The notes under the pieces were generated by a model. It made no database searches. It saw only the letters and a list, made by a program, of their open reading frames with translations, and had not been told where the DNA came from. From the NCBI GenBank assembly GCA_937930275.1, contig CALGLM010000340.1, positions 1-9,754 on the forward strand: a stretch of 9,754 bases of DNA. The letters are read 5' to 3'. This document shows positions 6,344 through 9,754 of the stretch, piece after piece. The stretch's first letter is position 1. The number at the start of each line of letters is the position of its first letter. Position numbers and translations under genes: made by a program. This DNA comes from an uncultured Ignavibacteria bacterium. Its GTDB lineage: Bacteria; Bacteroidota; Ignavibacteria; Ignavibacteriales; Melioribacteraceae.

Positions 6344-7438
6344 TTAATTTTCAATTATTATATCAATTTTACCGTTTTCACCGTTGCTGTTTTTTTTGGC
6401 AACTTCATTCATCAAGTTCTTAGCTATTTGCGTAAATTGTTTTGCTTCGGCACAGTTTGGATTTGCAACAACAATAGGCGAACCGTTATCACCGCCTATT
6501 CTTATTTCAGGGTTAATCGGTACTCCTCCTAAAAACGGAGTATTTAAATCTGTTGCAAGTTTTTCACCGCCACCGTTTCCAAATATATCATATCTTTTAC
6601 CTGTATCTGGAGCAATAAAATAACTCATGTTTTCAATTATTCCAAATACCGGAACATTTACTCTTTCAAACATTTTAAGACCTTTTCTGGCATCAATTAA
6701 AGAAACATCTTGAGGTGTAGTAACAATTACAGCTCCTGTTAAAGGAATTGTTTGCACTAAGGTTAATTGAATATCACCTGTTCCCGGAGGTAAATCATAA
6801 ATTAAATAATCAAGTTCACCCCATTCAACATCGCTCATAAATTGTTTTACCGCACCGCTTGCCATAGGTCCACGCCAAATAACGGGGTCATTGTCATCAA
6901 TAAAAAATCCGATTGATATCAACTTCACTCCGTAATTTTCCAACGGAAGCATTTTATTTGTTAACGGATCACCTATTATTTGAGGTTTATTTGTTAAGCC
7001 AAACATAAGCGGAATGCTCGGACCATAAATATCGGCATCAATTAAGCCGACCCTTGCACCTTCATTAGCCAATGCTACGGCTAAATTTACTGCAACGGTA
7101 CTTTTGCCTACTCCTCCTTTTCCGCTTGCTACGGCAATAGTGTTTTTAACCCCCGGCATTAATCCGTCATTTAAACTTGCAGTCGCTTTTTGCCCCTGAT
7201 TACCAAAATCTATTATTACTTCTTTAACATCAGGTTCTTCTTCTTTAATTGCATTTATACAGTCTTCTTTTATTTTGCCAAAATTAGCATTAGATTGAAG
7301 TTCAATTTTTATTATAACGGTTGATCCTTCAACTTTTATATCTTTAACGGCGTTTAAGGAAACCAAATCTTTTCCGGAATTGCTATCAATAACCTTGCTT
7401 AATGCGTCTATAACGCCAACCTTATTAATATTAGACAT
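6344..7438 (-). CDS. mrp: Mrp/NBP35-type P-loop ATPase, Fe-S cluster carrier family
   Basis: A 364-residue cytosolic protein of the Mrp/ApbC/NBP35 family. Residues about 5-80 form a MIP18 (DUF59)-like N-terminal domain. The ATPase follows, with deviant Walker A motif GKGGVGKS (106-113), DADIYGP (134-140), WRGPMASGA (188-196), DLPPGTGD (215-222) and [12 protein letters not shown]. The family helps load Fe-S clusters onto target enzymes using ATP. The usual C-terminal CxxC that holds the bridging cluster is absent: the segment after ENMSYF reads [13 protein letters not shown], and only Cys60 and Cys329 exist in the whole protein. A GGAG Shine-Dalgarno (7444-7447) sits five bases before the ATG. 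It is the first gene of a likely mrp-nifU-tpiA transcript. The family is certain; the exact biochemical step is less so given the missing cysteines. Confidence 0.95.
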   Translation of the reverse strand: MSNINKVGVIDALSKVIDSNSGKDLVSLNAVKDIKVEGSTVIIKIELQSNANFGKIKEDCINAIKEEEPDVKEVIIDFGNQGQKATASLNDGLMPGVKNTIAVASGKGGVGKSTVAVNLAVALANEGARVGLIDADIYGPSIPLMFGLTNKPQIIGDPLTNKMLPLENYGVKLISIGFFIDDNDPVIWRGPMASGAVKQFMSDVEWGELDYLIYDLPPGTGDIQLTLVQTIPLTGAVIVTTPQDVSLIDARKGLKMFERVNVPVFGIIENMSYFIAPDTGKRYDIFGNGGGEKLATDLNTPFLGGVPINPEIRIGGDNGSPIVVANPNCAEAKQFTQIAKNLMNEVAKKNSNGENGKIDIIIEN

Positions 7439-7539
7439 TATTACTCCATTTTATTTAATCTTTAAATTTACAAAAAAATCATATTAAATGATATTGAAAT
7501 AACATTACTTTTTTAATAATGGTTCGCTTAGTTTGCGGT

Positions 7540-7574
7540 AAAAAAGAAGCGGAGCAATTTACATTACTCCGCTT
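7540..7574 (-). terminator. intrinsic terminator of the T9SS-secreted protein gene
   Basis: Read on the minus strand, AAGCGGAG (7574-7567) pairs perfectly with CTCCGCTT (7554-7547) around a 12-base loop. It is followed at once by CTTTTTT (7546-7540), a good U tract. It lies about 140 bases after the stop codon at 7715 and before the mrp gene, so it separates the two transcripts. The stretch 7575-7714 between it and the stop is AT-rich with no open frame or other structure that I can support. Confidence 0.72.
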
Positions 7575-7714
7575 TCTGCAAGTAGTTTGGATTAAATTTT
7601 ATTTAATTGGAAGTTAAATATAATATTTTCAGAATAAAAAAAAAAGATACAGAACAATAAAATCTAACGATTTTGCAATAAAGTTTTTGACATAAAAAAG
7701 TGTTGAAAATTAAA

Positions 7715-9040
7715 CTATTTTAATAACATTAATTTTTTCACAGTAGCATACTCTCCCGCAACTAATCTATAAAAATAGACCCCGCTTGTAAAATCAGAAG
7801 CATTAAAATTAACCGTGTATTTTCCCCCCGCCTTGTATTCATTTACCAATGTTGATACCTCTCTTCCCAAAACATCATAAATCTTTAATAGCACATCACA
7901 CCCTTTGGGTATTTGATAAATGATAGTAGTACTCGGATTAAACGGATTTGGATAATTTTGCGATAAGAAATATTCCCAATTCACTTGTTCAACTTTTTCG
8001 TTTTTGGAAATATCCACACCGTCTTCATTATAAATCAACAAACCAAATGCTTTGTGCTGGTTAAAGTTTTCTATTCCGAACAGTTTATTATTATTAATAT
8101 CAACAAATCCGCTAACAAAATAATTTGCCGGCAAATTAAAATTAGTACTATCAAAAACAGTAAAATTCATTTGGTTAAACATAAACATACCGTTTGAAGT
8201 ACCTATATATAAATTGTCTTTTTTGTCTGCTATTATCGAGTTATATGCAAAAAATTCGAAAGGATGAGTTGAATCGTTCAGTTCAATAAAAGTAAATATC
8301 GAGTTATCTTCTTTTGCAATAAAATGTTTTCCGTCTTCAGTTTGTACGGTTGCATACTTAAAACCGCTGCTATTTTCGGTTAACCCCATTATATAACACC
8401 TTTTTCCGTTATAGTAATTATCTATTTTTTTATACCAATTTATTCCGTCATACACATATAAACCATAATAATCTGTTCCGACCCAAACAAAATTTTTACT
8501 ATCAACGTAAATAAAGTTAAAATCTTCAATTCCGTTAAAGGAATTTTGATAATTAAAATAGCTCCAATTTTCATTATTTTTTACCCAAATTCCGTAATTT
8601 GGAATTCCCAAATAATAGGTGTTACAACTATCAACCGCAATTTTAAAAATATTGTTATCGGGAAGAGGCGAATTATTGATGTCATATAAAAAACTACTAT
8701 TCCCCTGCATCACCGCAAAGCCCAAACTTGTAGCTATTAAAACATTATTATATTTATCAATTGTTACGTCATTAACTTTATCTTCTAAAGATAAATCTCC
8801 AAGTCTATCTATTTTTGTCCAATTTCCTTTAGAAAATTTATGTAAGTAACCGGAGGATATCTTAATTTGATTTATGTACTCGGCTTCCGTAACAATATAA
8901 TAGTTGTTGCTGCAATCTTGCTTTATAGTAGTAATTTTGTTAGAGGAAAGCCCTGAATTGTTTTTATCGAAAAACAAGTATTGTTGTGAAAGTAGTTCTA
9001 TCGAAATTAACATTAATATAATAGTCAAAAAATATCGCAT
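7715..9040 (-). CDS. secreted beta-propeller-like protein with type IX secretion sorting domain
   Basis: A 441-residue exported protein. MRYFLTIILMLISIELLSQQ is a Sec signal peptide, probably cut near residue 18. Residues about 25-340 contain loosely repeated blades of the two-component-propeller (Reg_prop) kind. Each has a turn such as GLSSNKITTI or PLPDNNIFKI, then aDsxxxxYlG or VDSKNFVWVGT, then a GLYVYDGINWYK-type strand. Later blades include DKKDNLYIGTSNGMFMFN. Residues 360-441 are the T9SS type A sorting domain: SQNYPNPFNPSTTI, LKIYDVLGREVSTLVNE, FTSGVYFYRL and a final KKLMLLK. It should therefore pass the outer membrane through the T9SS and stay at the surface or be released. Propeller blades of this type occur in hybrid sensor kinases, but no membrane or kinase part is present here. 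The function is unknown; it may bind ligand or polymer. Confidence 0.88.
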   Translation of the reverse strand: MRYFLTIILMLISIELLSQQYLFFDKNNSGLSSNKITTIKQDCSNNYYIVTEAEYINQIKISSGYLHKFSKGNWTKIDRLGDLSLEDKVNDVTIDKYNNVLIATSLGFAVMQGNSSFLYDINNSPLPDNNIFKIAVDSCNTYYLGIPNYGIWVKNNENWSYFNYQNSFNGIEDFNFIYVDSKNFVWVGTDYYGLYVYDGINWYKKIDNYYNGKRCYIMGLTENSSGFKYATVQTEDGKHFIAKEDNSIFTFIELNDSTHPFEFFAYNSIIADKKDNLYIGTSNGMFMFNQMNFTVFDSTNFNLPANYFVSGFVDINNNKLFGIENFNQHKAFGLLIYNEDGVDISKNEKVEQVNWEYFLSQNYPNPFNPSTTIIYQIPKGCDVLLKIYDVLGREVSTLVNEYKAGGKYTVNFNASDFTSGVYFYRLVAGEYATVKKLMLLK

Positions 9041-9109
9041 CTTCAGTCCACAAATAACTTTATTGATTTTTTATTAAATTTTTATTTTTCATTAAACACC
9101 TTAGGTTTT

Positions 9110-9138
9110 AATATAAAGGAAAAATGAAGAAAAAGCAA
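9110..9138 (-). promoter_or_regulatory. candidate promoter for the T9SS-secreted protein gene
   Basis: On the minus strand TTGCTT (9138-9133), a 17-base spacer and TATATT (9115-9110) resemble sigma-70-type -35 and -10 boxes, three of six and five of six matches. The predicted start lies about 60 bases before the ATG at 9040. An imperfect dyad with TTAAA/TTTAA ends (9092-9111) covers the start region. The whole 9041-9279 gap is very AT-rich, so a chance match is quite possible. Confidence 0.3.
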
Positions 9139-9200
9139 TCAACTAATTACTGCCTAAAAATAAAAAGTAAAAATATTTTGTATTTATGCTTAAAATTATT

Positions 9201-9228
9201 TTGTAATTAATTCAAAATATACTAAAAT
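9201..9228 (+). promoter_or_regulatory. candidate promoter for the response regulator gene
   Basis: TTGTAA (9201-9206), 16 bases, then TAAAAT (9223-9228) could serve as -35 and -10 boxes for the plus-strand gene starting at 9280, giving a leader of about 45 bases. The rest of the 239-base gap (9041-9279) holds no open frame, tRNA or strong hairpin. The AT richness makes this call weak. Confidence 0.22.
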
Positions 9229-9279
9229 ATGAATAAAATTTTTCGATAATTAAGTATTAAAAACAACTTCGGATACAAT

Positions 9280-9754
9280 ATGAAACTTACAACCGACATA
9301 AATATTTTGCTGGTAGAAGATGCCGGCGTAATGCGCAAAATGGAAAGAAAGACGCTTAATAGTTTAGGTTATAATAATATAATTGAAGCCGAAGACGGAA
9401 ATTTGGCTATAGATATTTTAACAAAAAGAAAGGATATTAGTTTAATAATTAGCGATTGGAATATGCCCAATAAAGACGGCTACGAACTTCTTTTATGGGT
9501 ACGTTCAAACGAATCCACAAAAACAATTCCTTTTTTAATGGCAACCGGTAGAGGAGAAAAAAAAGAAGCGGCAAAAGCTGCAGAAGCCGGTGTAAGTAGT
9601 TTTATTTCAAAACCCTTTAATGCTGCAGAATTAGGTGTAAAAATAAACGAGGCTTTTGGTATTGTTGAAGATGCTCCCAAAATTGATAAAACGGAACTTG
9701 AAAAAGATAAAGTAGTAAACGGAAAAGTTAAATTTAAGATTGCTCATATTCAGA
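9280..9754 (+). CDS. CheY-like response regulator with C-terminal extension (3' partial)
   Basis: The first ~125 residues form a complete receiver domain. LLVEDAGVMRKM carries acidic Glu13 and Asp14. ISDWNMPNKDGYELL carries phospho-acceptor Asp59 in the DWNMP context typical of CheY. MATGRG carries the switch threonine Thr89, and FISKPF carries Lys111. It would be phosphorylated by a histidine kinase not in this window. After the domain the frame runs on through an acidic and basic linker (about 130-150, EDAPKIDKTELEKDK) into KVKFKIAHIQ, which looks like the first strand of another domain. It is still open at the window end, at residue 158. So it is not a plain CheY. The output domain cannot be named from this fragment; the strand vaguely recalls the start of solute-binding-protein domains. 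The ATG has only a weak GGA upstream. Confidence 0.9.
   Translation, partial: MKLTTDINILLVEDAGVMRKMERKTLNSLGYNNIIEAEDGNLAIDILTKRKDISLIISDWNMPNKDGYELLLWVRSNESTKTIPFLMATGRGEKKEAAKAAEAGVSSFISKPFNAAELGVKINEAFGIVEDAPKIDKTELEKDKVVNGKVKFKIAHIQ

Noticed and set aside
6384..6623. Plus-strand open frame of 79 codons
   Set aside because: It is antisense to the C-terminal part of mrp and shows no recognisable domain.
7478..7492. Small inverted repeat ATCAT/ATGAT upstream of mrp, considered as an operator
   Set aside because: Five-base arms in such AT-rich sequence are expected by chance and nothing else supports a binding site.
7608..7714. A-rich stretch with a long A run, considered as a second terminator or small RNA
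   Set aside because: There is no stem next to the run on either strand, and a good terminator lies further along at 7540-7574.
7985..8849. Two short plus-strand open frames
   Set aside because: Both are antisense to the T9SS-tagged propeller gene and have no ribosome site or motif.
9041..9279. Intergenic region checked for a small gene, tRNA or riboswitch
   Set aside because: No open frame of useful length, no cloverleaf and no conserved aptamer pattern was seen; only weak promoter-like boxes.
9480..9680. Minus-strand open frame of 66 codons, alanine and serine rich
   Set aside because: It is antisense to the receiver domain of the response regulator, where Asp59, Thr89 and Lys111 are in place on the plus strand.

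Overview
The window reads as an ordinary stretch of chromosome from a low-GC (roughly one third G+C by eye), Gram-negative bacterium of the Bacteroidota/Ignavibacteriota/Chlorobiota group. The strongest lineage clue is the last ~82 residues of the protein at 7715-9040. They form a type IX secretion (T9SS) sorting domain of the NYPNPFNPSTT / KIYDVLGREV / GVYFYRL type that is very common in Ignavibacteria. A long, insertion-bearing GroES variant and a Mrp protein without a CxxC pair fit the same group. No phage, insertion sequence, CRISPR array, tRNA or rRNA was seen. The left end looks like a contig edge or a cut inside a gene, and the right end cuts through a gene.

Layout from left to right. 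(1) 1-2003, plus strand: the C-terminal part of a CLC-type chloride channel/antiporter with a CBS pair and a TrkA-C-like tail, then 22 bp later a divergent MurI-like racemase. The first ~30 bases of the CLC gene are out of frame with the rest. (2) 2017-5114, minus strand: a tight four-gene cluster, in transcription order DinB-like protein, membrane-anchored TPR protein, GroES-like co-chaperonin, and cytosolic ACE-like (M2/M3) zinc peptidase. Gaps are 9-31 bp, and the TPR gene's ribosome binding site overlaps the dinB stop codon. (3) 5246-7438, minus strand: Mrp-type P-loop ATPase, NifU-like Fe-S scaffold (start next to or overlapping the mrp stop) and triosephosphate isomerase. A perfect 10-bp hairpin lies between tpiA and the dinB cluster, overlapping a possible Bacteroidota-type promoter. 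(4) 7715-9040, minus strand: a secreted beta-propeller-like protein with the T9SS sorting domain and a good intrinsic terminator downstream. (5) 9280-9754, plus strand: a CheY-like response regulator that continues past its receiver domain and out of the window.

How the genes fit together: Mrp and the NifU-domain protein form a plausible Fe-S cluster carrier/scaffold pair, with tpiA as a glycolytic passenger. The dinB-TPR-GroES-peptidase cluster could be a protein quality-control or stress unit, but only gene order and annotation by eye support this. I see no clear undescribed defence or biosynthetic system. The most interesting points are the GroES-variant cluster, the racemase with changed active-site surroundings, the CLC frame break, the hairpin/promoter overlap at 5167-5213, and the response regulator with an unseen C-terminal domain.
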